From the NCBI GenBank assembly GCA_965153455.1, contig OZ234496.1:9509863-9573862 (forward strand): a stretch of 64,000 bases of DNA, written 5' to 3'. Below, one piece after another: positions 24,780 through 38,039 of the stretch (positions are counted from its first letter, which is position 1; each line of letters opens with the position of its first letter). The stretch comes from Sphagnum compactum. Taxonomy: Eukaryota; Bryophyta; Sphagnopsida; Sphagnales. The notes beneath the pieces are model-generated. The model made no database searches and had not been told where the DNA came from. It worked only from the letters and a program-made list of their open reading frames with translations. The position numbers were made by a program, and so were the translations under genes.

Positions 24780-26971
24780 TAACCCAAAACTAGACCACCG
24801 TGAACTCCAATAGCACTCGATTTTGCTGGAGATTTTTGCTTGAACAATTTCTTCACAAGGGATGTTCTTGGTTGCAAAACAATCCAATCTTCACCCTCTA
24901 CACTTTGAGGTGATGTTATTGCACCTACCATATGGTGATTCTTTCACCTTCATTGCATCCACCAATGGTGATTCTTTCACCTTCTTTTCAAGCTGTCATT
25001 TTGTCGTCCTTTGTGAAGGTAATTGGTTCAATCCATAGTTTCCAAAACAATCTTACCCTTGGAAAGAAATTGCAATATGTCAATACCACTACCCACCATT
25101 GATGTGTCCATGGGATCTGAATCACTTATGTTAGGTGTCTTTTGAGGAAGCACAACATGTGATTGTTGCTATTGGTTGGAGGTAGGGATGACTTCTAGAA
25201 ACAAAACAAGATTAATATGATCCTTTTATGATCCCAATAACTCAAAAAAACCTCTCTTCATATCAATTAATGTTTTAGTTTGAGCTTGTTGATTATCCAA
25301 CATGGATATGAACTTGGCATCCAACTCATTTTGTTTTGTTTCAATATATGTCATTCAAACAAACATTCTCCCTGATAATCCATGTTCAAGATTTTCCACA
25401 CCATGTGGTTAAATGACATGTACACATTTACAAACTTTGTAATTTAGACATTCAATGCATCAAGATATATTATAAAATATAAGAATATTCTAACATCATA
25501 TAATTCCCATGAGTAAATAATTGACAACACACATATACATGATCAAAAGTTACAAACAAAATGCATGCAAGCTAACCAATATAAACATTTTTTTTAATTA
25601 CCTGCAAATGGATTAAAGTTTAACATTTTAACTTTAAGCATGTTTCCATTTTACTAGGCCATTACAATTATCCATGGTTCTCTTTGAACATTAGAAAGTT
25701 CTAAATCTTCAAATTAAAAAAAAAAAGGTTTCAAAACAAAATTTATGAACATTTTGGCTACTTACTAATGTTGGACAAGTCTACTTTGATCCTTGAAGTT
25801 CTTGAGTAATTTTTGTCAAACCAAGGCTTCATTGCGTCTTCTTCCTCTACATCACAAAATGAAAATACACTCATGGGACAAACATGTTTTAACAACCTAA
25901 TTACATAAACATCAATCAAGTTTCAGGGAGGGTAGTTTGGTTTGAGCTAGTATCAACTTTGTTTCCGTCCTTGCTTTTCCTATCGGCCCCACATTTGCCA
26001 TATTTGTCATTTTGCTCCTTGTATTTGACATCTGTTCAACCTATTTCTTTGTTTCAAGTTTTGACCAATATTTTTTAACCTTTCCCAATGAGCAAGTTCA
26101 ATGTTAATAGGGCAATCTTTCTTCTCGCCATGAACCTTGCTTTCAACTTACTGTTCTCTATTTCAACCACCTTTTCACCACACTCCTAAAGCCCACCATA
26201 GAGAGTTCATTGTCTACATATTCAAATTGCCTATCTAGAGCTGCTTTCAACTTTTCTAATGATGTGGGCTCATGGTGTTCCCAATTTGTAACACTAACAT
26301 TTAAGATCCAAGGGATTAGTGTCCTTACCACCTCATCCCAAACATTTTTCCCATCTGACCTTCCATTTACATCACACCCTACTTTTATTTGAATATGGTG
26401 GGTTTTCTTCCCAACAACTTGTCTTGCTTTTGATGTGGCATTTTTATCCTTCTTATCTATTTTCCAATCTGCCCTAGCCACACTCTCTAGTTTCACCCCA
26501 CCCATAACTGCTACATTCACATGGGGAACCATGGGTTGGCTAATCTATTGACTAGTACTTGGTCCAACATGTTGCTAATGAACTAGTAGTACTCAATGCA
26601 ATGGGTTGATTGATGAACTGACCAGTGGTTGGGGCAGTGGCTTGGTTAATACATTGAGTAACATTTGGCACAAACATTTGTATCCATGGCCTAGGATTTT
26701 GCATTACCCCCATTGGTGGCAACCCCCATAGTTGGGGATGTATCCAAATGTGTTGCATATTCCACCCATGTGGTAGCTACCACTGCCACTAGGTTGAAAT
26801 AGCCTCTTGCAGATGATTAGGGGAGCCCACCACAACTTGTGGCAAAACAACTTGAACATTTTGCTTTTCAGGGGTCTTGGGCAATGGCATAGGATTTTGC
26901 ACCTTTGTTGCAGATGAACCTACAACATCATCGACTGCAAGTACTTTAGTTGCATCATGGATAGATTCCAA
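24780..26971 (-). pseudogene. Decayed CACTA (En/Spm) accessory protein, Transposase_24/TNP1-like
   Basis: The minus strand carries pieces of one protein in broken frames. From right to left: a P/Q-rich segment (26971-26552, with LPPMGVMQNPRPW); then a 124-codon frame (26532-26158) with GKNVWDEVVRTLIPWIL, LKAALDRQFEYVDNEL and GFRSVVKRWLK; then KKYWSKLE and RSKMTNMANVGPIGKARTE (26080-25940); then VLQPRTSLVKKLFKQKSPAK (about 24895-24830). This order resembles the plant Ptta/En/Spm (Transposase_24) family that accompanies TNP2-type transposases. Stops and frame changes between pieces show it is dead, unless some are introns. It lies on the strand opposite the TNP2 relic at 33.3-35.9 kb, so they need not belong to one element. 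Confidence 0.55.
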
Positions 26972-29900
26972 GTCCTCATCTGTCCTTGATTACACCCCAA
27001 CACCCATAAAAACAAACACCAACCCGCAAAAGAAAGGGCAAGATCCATTACATTAACATTGCCCATAAAATTTGTAATGTGAATTCATTGGAGGATGAAT
27101 TCAAACACCTGCATAACTAGAGGACTCTGAGTGCAAATGATAGATGGCAATAGTTCCAAACTTGGTGAAAACCAAGTGGCCAAGTCTTGCGCTTGACCCA
27201 ATAATTCTGTAGATTAATGCCAAACTTTCATAGACTTGTTATACAACCTTTGGCAAATACAAGTGTACAAATTAAATGCACTATAATAGAATAAAATACT
27301 CACCCATGTACCCATGCAAATCACATGTTGTTTAAAACAATATCTAGTGTTCCAAATTGATCTTCATTTCAAAACTCATTAACATTGTAGAACTTCAAAA
27401 CCCTTCAAAATGCATACAATGTTCACACACATTGACCATGGTTAAAAGATTTAGGTACTAACTTGATGAAGAAATTCATATGGAAATACATTCAAAAGTG
27501 AACATCATGATGAATAGATCCATAACTTATGGTCTACAAACAAATATGTTATGGCAATATCCATCTTATGGTGGATTCAATCCACAAATTAAATGCAATT
27601 CCTATAAACTAACTCCAACATTGAAAAAGAAAATTCATAACATTGAACAAATCAAAACATTTTAGAAATTCAACACTTAAAACCTATAACATTTCAAATA
27701 TTGGGCCCAAGGCTGTGAGAACACTTAATCATTGGAAAACACATGGCATAATTTCAAACATAAAATACAGATGTTAAACAATTGTGAAGAACTCCATTTA
27801 TCAACATGGTGAAGAAATTAAATCATCAATGAATGTATCCAAATGTAAATGCCCCTTAACTTCGATATGTGTATGATTGACATCTCACCTAATTGTAGCA
27901 AGAATACCAAGTGGTAGTACTAAAATTGAACTATGGACTTCAGAAATTCAAATTTGTGAATAGGTGGCATTTTGGGTACAAAACTTCTTGAAATTTCTAA
28001 AAGAACACAACTTGAAATTTTAAAACTTTTCATTTTGAAATGTCAAAGGTGTTGAGGCTATTACCTCCTATTCATATGAAAGAACACATGCAATTTCAAA
28101 ACTAGACTTCTTAAGCAAGATTTCCATCTATGAGTCCTTGGACTGAATAGTTCAACCACAAATGTCGTGACATAAGCTTCAATGATTTCATGTGTCATGT
28201 GCATGATTTGCAATAAGGAAGACAAACCCATGCATATAATTCAACAAGTTGTCATTGTTCTTTAAAGATGATTTCTATTAAGGCCATATGATGAAGAAGG
28301 TAATGGCTTAGTTAAATGAATATAACACTAATCATTTGAAATTATAATTTGTAAGAAAAATAAAATTGCAACAGAGTATTTGCTCCACATGGTACAATCT
28401 TCATGTGTGTTCAGTAAGTTTGTTGACCTACTATTCATTGCAATCATCTTGGATCAAAGGAAATAATGTTAACATGTTCCAAGAAAACAAAAGATGAAAA
28501 TGTAGAAATGTAAGGTTTAGTTACTAACCTGGAATGTATTCATCATCATTTGTTTTGTTCTCTGCATATGCCTCCTCATTCATGTTGTCCAAATTATTGT
28601 CCATTAGCTCCAAACTAGTTGGGGTCAATGTGTTATGGAATTGAACAGTAAGCTTCGCGCTTTGTCACTGGGGCACACCAAGTTCAGGTAAGAAGTTTCG
28701 TAATACTTTATTCCTCTTCATAGAGAATGATGCACATCTATGAAAAAAAAATCAACAAAATGTGGAATGAAACAAGCTTGCCAAAAAATGTAAGAATAAA
28801 ACTAAACTAAGTTTGCTTGAAGAACAAGATTATGCTCATATGCAAGTTCTCACATATATGCAATACACATTGACTCTAGTTCAATGATTGATAATGAAAA
28901 GGTGGGAAATTCAAAACAACCCACCAAAATTTAATTTTACATCCTTGCATGTTCATTGGAGAAGGCACTGACAAAGATCACACACCCATATTTCTACATT
29001 TGTGTCCTTGAAAGGCTTCAACAAGTATGCAAGCTTTGCAACATGTGCATCTTTGGCAAGTTCATCTTCACATTTCTCTTCTATAGGAGGCACAACATCT
29101 TGACCTTCTGTGGCACTTGACAAGCTATCCTTTGATTCGTATCCCTCCATAAAACATTCGGTGTGCAAAGTATTTCCTACAAAAATGTACCAACACACAT
29201 GAACAAACTAACAAACTTAATAAAAAACCTAAGGAAACGTCATTGATGAAATTTGAATGGATGTAAAACCATAATGATCACATTCTTCCCTATCAAAACA
29301 CCTATTTTGACCTAAAACAAGAACTCACAAAGTGACAACCATTTTTGCATTGCATTCGGAATGTGGCACAAGTTATTCATTCATATAAGAAATTTGAGTA
29401 TTGGTTTGGAAGGCAAGTACATTGATTTGAGCCGGTTTAGGTAGGAGTAATCCTCACATTATCAAAACAAAGGCACAACAAGAAATCGACCACAACAAAT
29501 CACAAATTTTGAAATCAGTATGTTGTCTTTGCATACACACTTCAATGTTTGAACTACCGATTGTTTCTAAGGAATTTCATGAACTTTCAATGCATGTAAT
29601 GTGCCTCTTACCTCCATTGTACGACCTGGTTGATTTGAAGCCTTACATACTTGAGAATATGACATGCCCAAATCTAAATGCATGAATCCTCATGAGTGGC
29701 ATTGACCTTAGACCATAAAGGTAATATTGTGTATTTCACTATTTCTTCTTTTAATTTGGGGATTCTTTGTAGGTGTGATTGAAAACCATGATTTGGAAAG
29801 GGCTTAAGGTAGACCTTAGATTATAAACATACTACATCATAACAATCTGATCATTGGCCAGTGAATTCCACTTTCATGGCTGAAGCGAGGTTCCAAGCTA

Positions 29901-31127
29901 TGGAAAACTTGAAAGCGTTTGAAAGAATGCGAAAAGTGGGATCAAAAGAGTTTTGCAACCCATGTCTATACCCATTGCTATCTCCCACAACATACTAGTG
30001 TATTGAGATTGATCAAAAGACTTTGCTAGTTAAGGATGTTACATTCTTCACATGTTCCTATTTTTTTAATCGATTTGAACTTAATGGCAAGTGATTGAGC
30101 TGCTTGTTCTTTCAAGTGTACATACAAGTTGTTTTGTATGTAAAATGATTTGAAAATTAAGATCGTTTGAATAGTAGATCAAAACCATGGTACAAATGAG
30201 TTCAATCATCTGGCATTTCCCATATTAGCAAGCAAATACCTTCCTTCATTTGTGCTTGATGAATGATTCCATATCATCGGGTCTTGGAAAAATTCTTGCT
30301 TGTTTGATGTTGTTATGTGTGGGCTGCCAAAGTCCCATAAATTGAATTTTTTGTATTGTAGAGAGAGATGGAGCTATCTTTCATCATCAGCAATCTTTTG
30401 ATTCCTCTCTCATTTTCAATTGCAAATTTTCTTCAACCAGAAAAATCATCAAAACTTTGACTAAAATTGTCCACAAAATGCACAAAATGGTCAACAAAAT
30501 GCATCGTTCAAAGGCACCATGAAATGGGTGATGAAGAAAGGCAATTATTTTAACCTTAGGGAAGGATGGGTTGGTGCAGTTATAGTGGTGGTGGAGGAGG
30601 AGGGGTCCTATCCGGTGTGTTTTGTTGTGTCCATCTTCACTTAGCTTCTTCTTGTATTCAGTTTTGGCAAGTGAAGTTTTTGCAACCCACTAAATTATTT
30701 TTATTTTTATGTTTTTCTTGGCCATCAAGAGTTTAAATTGGCAACAATTGTGGAATTCACATGTTCAAGAATGGATTTAAACTTTTTATGAATATTTGTG
30801 TTTTTTTGGCACTATGGAGAAATGTGGAAATGGAGCTTGAATGAAATCTAGATGTGGGTTTTGTAGGTCAAGTGTGAAGGAGGAGCTTGCTCCCTTGAAG
30901 CTTGAAGAATCTAAAATAGAAAAGGTGAATGGGTTGGAAGCTCTACTAGAGGATTATAAAAAGGCATATTTCCTCACAGGTGCACATTCTGGATTATAAT
31001 ATAATATACACAAAGAAAATGTCAAAACCTTTACAAAGTTTCTACTTCTCTAAAAATAAATTTGGACTAGATAGTACACAAAGTTTTGGCATTAGAATCT
31101 TATGTAATGATGTAGCGATGGTTATGC
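26972..31127. other. AT-rich spacer, possibly part of the CACTA element
   Basis: About 4.2 kb with no recognised gene. A minus frame of 81 codons (29198-28953) has an acidic run but no domain; it could be an upstream exon of the accessory protein. A GGTGGTGGAGG run lies near 30587. CpG is scarce. Confidence 0.25.
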
Positions 31128-31371
31128 ATGTTGCAGAATCAATTTTATATATCACTTGTGGTTCTTGTAACTCCCACACAACCCAAAAATGTTGTAGAAT
31201 CAAAATCATCTCTTTTGCCTTGTGGTTCATGCAACCACATTGCCAAACATGTTGTAGTAGCAATCATCTTTCTTGTCTTACGCTTTTTCATGCAACCCAC
31301 ATTGCCACACATGTTGTAGGAGACTAGGTGCCATCTCTTTTTTCCTTTGTGTTTCCTGCAACTCACAAGAT
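31128..31371. repeat. Tandem array, about 61-bp unit, four copies
   Basis: The landmark ATGTTG(C/T)AG recurs at 31128, 31189, 31249 and 31311 (spacing 60-62). Each is followed by a T/C-rich 'atcatctctttt' part and by a 'ggttcatgcaacccacattgcc'-like part. Because the spacing is near 60, both strands keep open frames across it (120 codons on minus), which looks like a by-product of the repeat. Confidence 0.7.
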
Positions 31372-33305
31372 GTGCATTCTTATCGAAAGGATCCACACAT
31401 GTTAATATCCATAGATGAAGATTTTTCTCATAGCTATGAATTGTAACTTTCCCACAATACCTACCTATGTGCATTTGATTTTTAGTTGTGCAATTATGAA
31501 ATGCCATTCTTTACGACCTTGTCATTCATACCCATCTTTCTCCTCTATAGCTCCCAAGTAAATGAATTAAATTCAAGGACTAGAAATCATTCTTGAAATT
31601 CAAGTTGTCATGCATTATATTGCAATAATAAACATTGTGATGAACATTCTAAGAGAAGGAAATCCATGTTACAGGACCTACTTACAACTATTGTGGAAGC
31701 TTCTAATTGAAGTAGGAGGTTTTACCTTGTACAATATCAATGCCAACTCCAAAGTAAGGCTTTAAACCTCTCTTGTATTTCTCCATTGATTATTTCCAGT
31801 TGGCTAGCTTGCATTTACAATTAAATTTTAAATGGTGTTTTTATACCATCTGCTTGCATCTATAGAAACATAATGGTTCATAGGACACAAGGACACCATT
31901 TTTGCAAGAAAATGAAATGGATGGCATGACATGATGATGGTGCTAAGAAAGGCATTTGGTATAAATGGAGGGATTGCACCCAATGCTGAAAAGCCAAACA
32001 TGTGGTTGCATGATTGGACCTTTTCAAATATTTCAACAACATAAAAGCAGTCTTACATTCAACTATATAATTTTGCATTAATTTTTTATCGGCAATATTT
32101 ACACTAGTACTATAATATCAATTTCAACATATATATTTTCAATGTTTTACCTTTTTTTGTTGGCTTTATAATTTCTAGTTTTAGTAATTCATAGAGTTTT
32201 TTGGCTAACATGCCTCAACATGCTGAAAATGTTGTTTGGAATTCACTGTTTGGTTGGTGAGAGTTTCAATGGGATATGATATGCATCTAGCAGACATGTA
32301 ATTCTTTTAGGGGTCCTTGAATAGCGTTTGGTTAAATATAATTGTGGAGTGCCTTTATTGGGATGTTTCATACTTGTAGTAACCTTTTTGGATGTGTATA
32401 GAGTGTGTCTAAGGTTCATCAAGGTCTTGATTATTTGTTGCATTTTGATCTTGTCAATTTGTCTTCTAAGGATCTTTTATATTAGCTAGTTTCTAAAATT
32501 TTGTTGCTAGAAGTCTTGTAAAAAAATTCTACAGTTGATATGAATGCATGTGTGTCACCAATGATGAAATTTTTAGCACATTGATTATGGTATGTGCAAA
32601 AAAGAAACCTAGGGTAACAATGTGCTACCTTCTTCTGGCTCATCAGAAAAATTGTCTGAACTTATGGATCATAATTTGGTGTTATACCCTCAGTGTTACC
32701 ATTTAAGTGGTCCTAGGTAACATATTAATACCCCAAAGGTCAAACCTGGGAATGTCATTAAAAGCATCTCAAGCAAAACTTGCAAGCTGAAAATTTACCA
32801 TTTATATCTTACTTATGAACCCACATGTATGTGCAATTCTTTTATCAATTTATTCATCTAAGGTTTAATGAACATGTTTATGAGCAATGGGTTGAATGTG
32901 TTGCAATGGGCACCAAATGACTCTTTTGAATGGCAGATGTGAACATTGGGCTCTTGAGTCCTTCTATGTATCTTGTAAAGAAATATTGTTCTATCACAAT
33001 TTTGAGGCACATAAGTATGTGTTAGTTGGAACTATTGCTTAGGCAGAAACATTTATTGACACATGGTTTTGTCAAGTTTCATGTCAAGGTTTCCAATCGG
33101 ATCACAATATAACATGATGAATACCCATGATCCAATGTAGCACAATAGAATTTTTGAAGTTTGTATGTAGGTGATGGGGGGTTTGTATTTAACGATCGCA
33201 TCTACTTAGGGATTTCATTTTCATTGGCATTACAGGCACCCTACATAGATCCAAGGACAAAATTGGGCCAGGACTAATGGACAATTGATTTAAGGCAAGT
33301 GCCAT
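31372..33305. other. Spacer, possible 5' side of the CACTA element
   Basis: No gene recognised. The left terminus of the element carrying the TNP2 relic should lie here or further left; 'cactagtac' near 32102 is a weak candidate. Open frames are short. Confidence 0.25.
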
Positions 33306-35860
33306 ATGATGGCATTTGTGCTTCAAGATGCTTTGGAGGACATAAGAAGATTGTCACTATGGCATGTGAGAAGGCAACAACATCAAGATGATAGGCTATG
33401 GGTTAAGGAAAAGCAAAAGGCACACTTTTATAAGCTAAAGTGCATACATTGTCCTTGCATTAAGTGCAAAAGGTGCTTATCATATAAATTAGAAAATGTG
33501 AAAGACCACCTCATACATAATGGTAGGAATATAAGTTTCCCAGTTTGGAGAGGCCTAGGCAATAGAGACTTTTTTGATGAAGAATGGGAGGAGGAATCTA
33601 AAGTACCTAATAAATAGCAATCCCAAGAACTTGATTCTCGGATGGATATCCAAGGAATGGTGGCTAATACATTCCAACAAGTAGATGAACTCATGTCCCT
33701 AGAAGAAAGAGCTATGGACATTGTTGAAGAGGCTTTTGGTTTTTGATGGACAACATTATAGTAATAATGAAGGCAATAATATTGATGGTGAAGGAGTTGC
33801 CCTGTTTGATCGTGAAGGCCAACAACCTTTGTGAGAAATGTCATTTGAGGATGGAACAAAACAACATAGTTTTGATCCAGTGGCCTTGGAGGATGTAATG
33901 AAGGAGTTATACATAGGCACCAAGTGTACCAAATTAACTTCAACAATATTTCTTATGAATATTTGTGCAATACATGGAGTCAGTAACAAATTTGCAAATG
34001 AGTTATTTGCACTCTTGCACCTTCATTTACTACCTGAACCCAATTGTTTGAAGGGCAGCTACTATGCTGTAAGAACTTTGATTTAAAATCTTGGATTAAA
34101 TTACAACAACATCCATGCATGTGCAAAAGGATGTGTTTTATTTCGAGGGGACCATAAGGAGGTTGTCCATTGTCCAAAGTGTGGAAGACCTTGTTACAAG
34201 GATGAGGTAAACATGGTGTTTCCCTTGAAAGTGTTTCAACATTTTCCAATAATTCCTAGACTCCAACGCATGTATAGGACACCTGTAATGTCCGAGTTAA
34301 CATTGTGGCAATTGCAAAATAGTAATCCAGATGGACTTGTGAGGCATCCTTATGATTATAAGGCATGGAAACATGTTCATGAAAAGTTTCCAACTTTTTC
34401 ATCAGATCCAAGAAATGTGCACCTAACACTAGCTACAAATGGTGTCAATCCATTCAAATTGACTTGTTCAATGCAGTCAACATGGCTTGTTATGTTGCAA
34501 TTATAATTTACCTCCATGGTTTACAACTTATTTTTTTTTCATTCTACTTGCCTTGTTGATTCCAAAAAAAGATTTTGTGAAATCTTAAAATTTTGATGTC
34601 TATTTACAACCATTAGTTAAAGAGCTCCAGTAACTATGGAAAAAAGTTGCATATGATGTGTTGAAACCTTTGGGCTTTAGGTCATTTACTTTGAGAGCTA
34701 GTATACTTTGGACCATTCATGATTTACATAGGTATGGAGTAGTTGTAGGGGTTAATCACCAAGGATATATATTGCATGTCCCATTTGTGGGCTAGATTTT
34801 AGAGGTGAACATTCTATGCAACTAGGGAAGATGACCTACATTAGCACATGTAAATGGCTACTAGATGGGCACCCATATAGGTCAACAAGGATCAAAGGCC
34901 ATTTTGATGGGCAATTGGAAACACATAGCACACCTAAGACTGTCATTACAAAGGAACAATTGGCATAAGTTGTAGAATACCAATCTTGGTTAAGGTCAAG
35001 CAATAGAGATGGCGAAGTTGGGGACCCTTTTAAACCACATGGTGTGAAGCGACATTCTATTTTGCATGACCTACCATATGGCAGGTATGTTTAAAAACAA
35101 CCATATATGCCATAAGAATTCCATTCACCTTTATATGTAGTTGTTGCAAATCTTTGTTTGGAGCATGAACATGTATTTCATATGCTTGGCAATTTAATGT
35201 TTATGTTTGGCATTGCATTTCAGTATGGAATTCAAAATATTGGAATACATAATAAAAATTAATCCAATGATGTGGCAAAAAGTGTTTTATCATATCATTC
35301 CTCTTACAAAAATCGGTGTATGATCAAGTCCTTACTAATAGGTTTGCATTTTTTTCCTCTAGTCTTTAGGTTCATGTTTCCAATGTACGTTGTAATTTGA
35401 ACATATTGGAAATCGGTTTAGCATGAGATCTAACAATGTTTTAGTTTTGGGTGTTATGATTTGTGTAGGACCTATTGATATGAAATACATTGGACGTTAT
35501 GCATTGTGAACAAAATTTTGCAAAAAACTTTCTGAAAACAATAACAAGGGAGAAAGACACTGTGAAAGTACGACACAATTTATTAAGCCACATCTGTGGT
35601 TAATTACCAACCTTCAAAGAGGTGTTGAAGATGGGAAGATGTTAAAACAGTAGCCTTGTATGTTTTAACAGGTGTTGAATTTGATATTTTTGTTTCAATA
35701 ATTGAGAATTTAAAGACACCATTAGGTCATGTATCAGCTATGGCACAATACATTAGCCAAAAAAAATTTGGGGCTCTAAAGTCCCATGATTACCATGTTT
35801 TAATGTAGTAGATTTTGCCATTAACATTGAGAGGTTTGTTGGCTCCAAGATCCATTAATA
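33306..35860 (+). pseudogene. Decayed CACTA (En/Spm) TNP2-type transposase
   Basis: Successive plus-strand fragments match plant TNP2 transposases in the right order. First comes the transposase-associated domain with IHCPCIKCKRC and VKDHLIHNGRNISFPVW (33440-33555). Then ELYIGTKCTKLTSTIFLMNI and NYNNIHACAKGCVLFRGD followed by CPKCGRPCYK (33900-34205). Then HFPIIPRLQRMYR and DPRNVHLTLATNGVNPF (34235-34460), TLRASILWTIHDL (34690-34730), VKRHSILHDLPYG (35045-35083), and finally LKTPLGHVSAMAQYI and LKSHDYHVLM followed by LTLRGLLAP (35710-35850). Many stops and frameshifts separate them, so it is inactive. The DDE-type catalytic centre cannot be assessed in this state. The C-terminal part is missing: homology stops abruptly near 35860. 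Confidence 0.85.
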
Positions 35861-37430
35861 GAAAACCCCCCTTTTTGCAACTACGTTTTCAACTATTATT
35901 CAACTATAAACAGAGTTGAAAACTACACATATAGTTGCAATTTATTTTTTGCAACTAAGAAATATTTTTTGCAACTGCTAACCAATAATGTCGAAAAGTA
36001 CAAGTTGAGAGTGACATTATAGTTGAAAGTGTACGCCATGTGTCAACACAACAACAATAGCCACTATTTGCCAATTTAATTGAAAATTGCTCTACCAATA
36101 TAGTCGAAGGATGTTGTCAACTACATTCGACTAATGGATGAACTTCATCCATGAACTAAACATGACATTAGCCAAAAATATAATTCTAATTTCAACTAGG
36201 TTGCAACTATGTAAGTTGAACATTTTGATTATGTTGTAACTATGTAAATCAAACATTTGGCTAGTGGTTTGGTGACGTGTAGTACACTCACAATGTTGAC
36301 ACGTGGCACATTCATAAAATGTGGGGTCAATGAATAGTTAAATGACATGTGGCATGCTCACAAATTTTGGGGTTAACAAATAATTAAATAACACGTAGCA
36401 CATCCACATCAATAGTTTAGGCCACATGGTGCCTAAGCATAGGTTAAGTCTAAATTTAGGCACCTAGGTTAAACCTAAACATAGGCCATTTAATTTCAAT
36501 TTAAGTTAGGGTTAAATCTAGGTACCTATGTTAGGCCTAGACCTAAACCACATGGCAATTAATAAAGGAAATCCTATTTCATTTGGTTTAACCTTTGGAG
36601 TTGAACCTTTTTGATTTGTTCATCCCAAATGGCTATTAGATTTTCATGTTTATTATGTTCTCCAACAATCTTAGTGCACTCCCTTATATAGTTTGGATTC
36701 ATGGAATGGACACCAAACAATATGGGATAAAGATTTTAGTTGTGACTTAGGGTAAATACACCTATCACCAAACACTTAATGATATTGGATCATTATAATC
36801 TTCTTGTCCATGGTCTATACCTTTTGAAACTTAAAACAATTTAGTAATCCTCCACATGGAATATCCAAATCTATAAAAAAACGCTATAATCTAATGGAAA
36901 ATGAGCAAGATATGCCCTTTCAAAGTGAAGGGGGTTGTGCTTTGGATTTTGTCATAAATGTTTAGTATGATTTTTAAGCTTAAGCTCTTCAACTATTTTT
37001 TAATTATTTTTCACTTTAAACAAATTTTATGTATTTTGAGATAACGCATTTGTAGCTTTTGAAATCATTCAAAATGAATGATAAATGAACAAGATATAGT
37101 TGTTGGAAGTAAAGGGGGTTTAGAAACTTTGAAACAAAATATCACTCTCTCTCATCCTGCATTTTCTGCTTTGTTCCTTTGCTTTTGAGGTTCAAAGAAC
37201 ATTTGTAGCTTTCTATTTTGTGCTTCCAATGACATAAAAAATGTTCAATTTGGTGTTGAAATGACAGAAAACTTGAGAGTGTTTGATGATAAAGTACCAT
37301 TTGTTGTTTACCCTAGTTACAACTTCATTGCAACTCAAATAGTTGTAATATAGTTCTACAAGCTAATCTAAGGTTAGTTAGGCCTAGACTTAAACTATAA
37401 TCTACTTAGCCTAGGTCTAACTACTTACCT
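35861..37430. mobile_element. Subterminal-repeat-rich non-coding segment, possible nested CACTA-type element
   Basis: The transposase homology ends and is followed at once by 'ccccctttttgcaactac' and clustered TTGCAACTA / AGTTGCAA / AGTTGAA words on both strands (35880-36250). More of these words appear at 37310-37370 (TTACAACTTC, TTGCAACTC, AGTTGTAA). Clustered short motifs in both orientations are typical of CACTA subterminal regions. Repeated 'taggcctagacctaaac' words occur at 36530 and 37385. No coding sequence is seen. The exact ends were not fixed. Confidence 0.35.
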
Positions 37431-38039
37431 TAATTACTTATAATATTTGTTCATCAACTATTTTAAGCTATATAGTTGTATAATTAAATAGTTAAACATA
37501 TTATCATCCTTTGTTAAATAATATGGTGATTAGTTTTTTTAAATCAACAATTAAATTTATTTATCTATTAAATAATTATTTGTCACTAAATATTTTTTTA
37601 AATTAAAAATTCATTAGAAATTCTTATTAACATTTCATAAAACAAAGAATTAACTCAAATATAAATATCTAATAATAAATTTTAGATGATATTTTAATCA
37701 CAGTAATTATTATATTGTTGTGATAATTAATAATTGACTACAATTACAGCAACAACATTAGTAATAATATTGTAACTAGTAGTTTGATTAGGCTAGTTAT
37801 TTAACTATTTATATTGTATTTTTATCTAACTTGTTGGAACTATTAAATGACTTAGTATAATAAATATTAAATAAGAAAAATATTAAATATTATATTAGTG
37901 TTAAATAAAAATAATTTCTGAAATTATATGATAATTTATTAAGTATATTTCCTAATTATTCCAAAAATTATTATAATTTATTCATAAATAATAAATAAGG
38001 AATTTTTATAAATGAAAAAATAATTGGAACTAATAGAAA
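37431..38039. other. Extremely AT-rich spacer
   Basis: Almost entirely A and T with scattered 'aataat' runs; no gene or repeat unit resolved. Confidence 0.4.
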
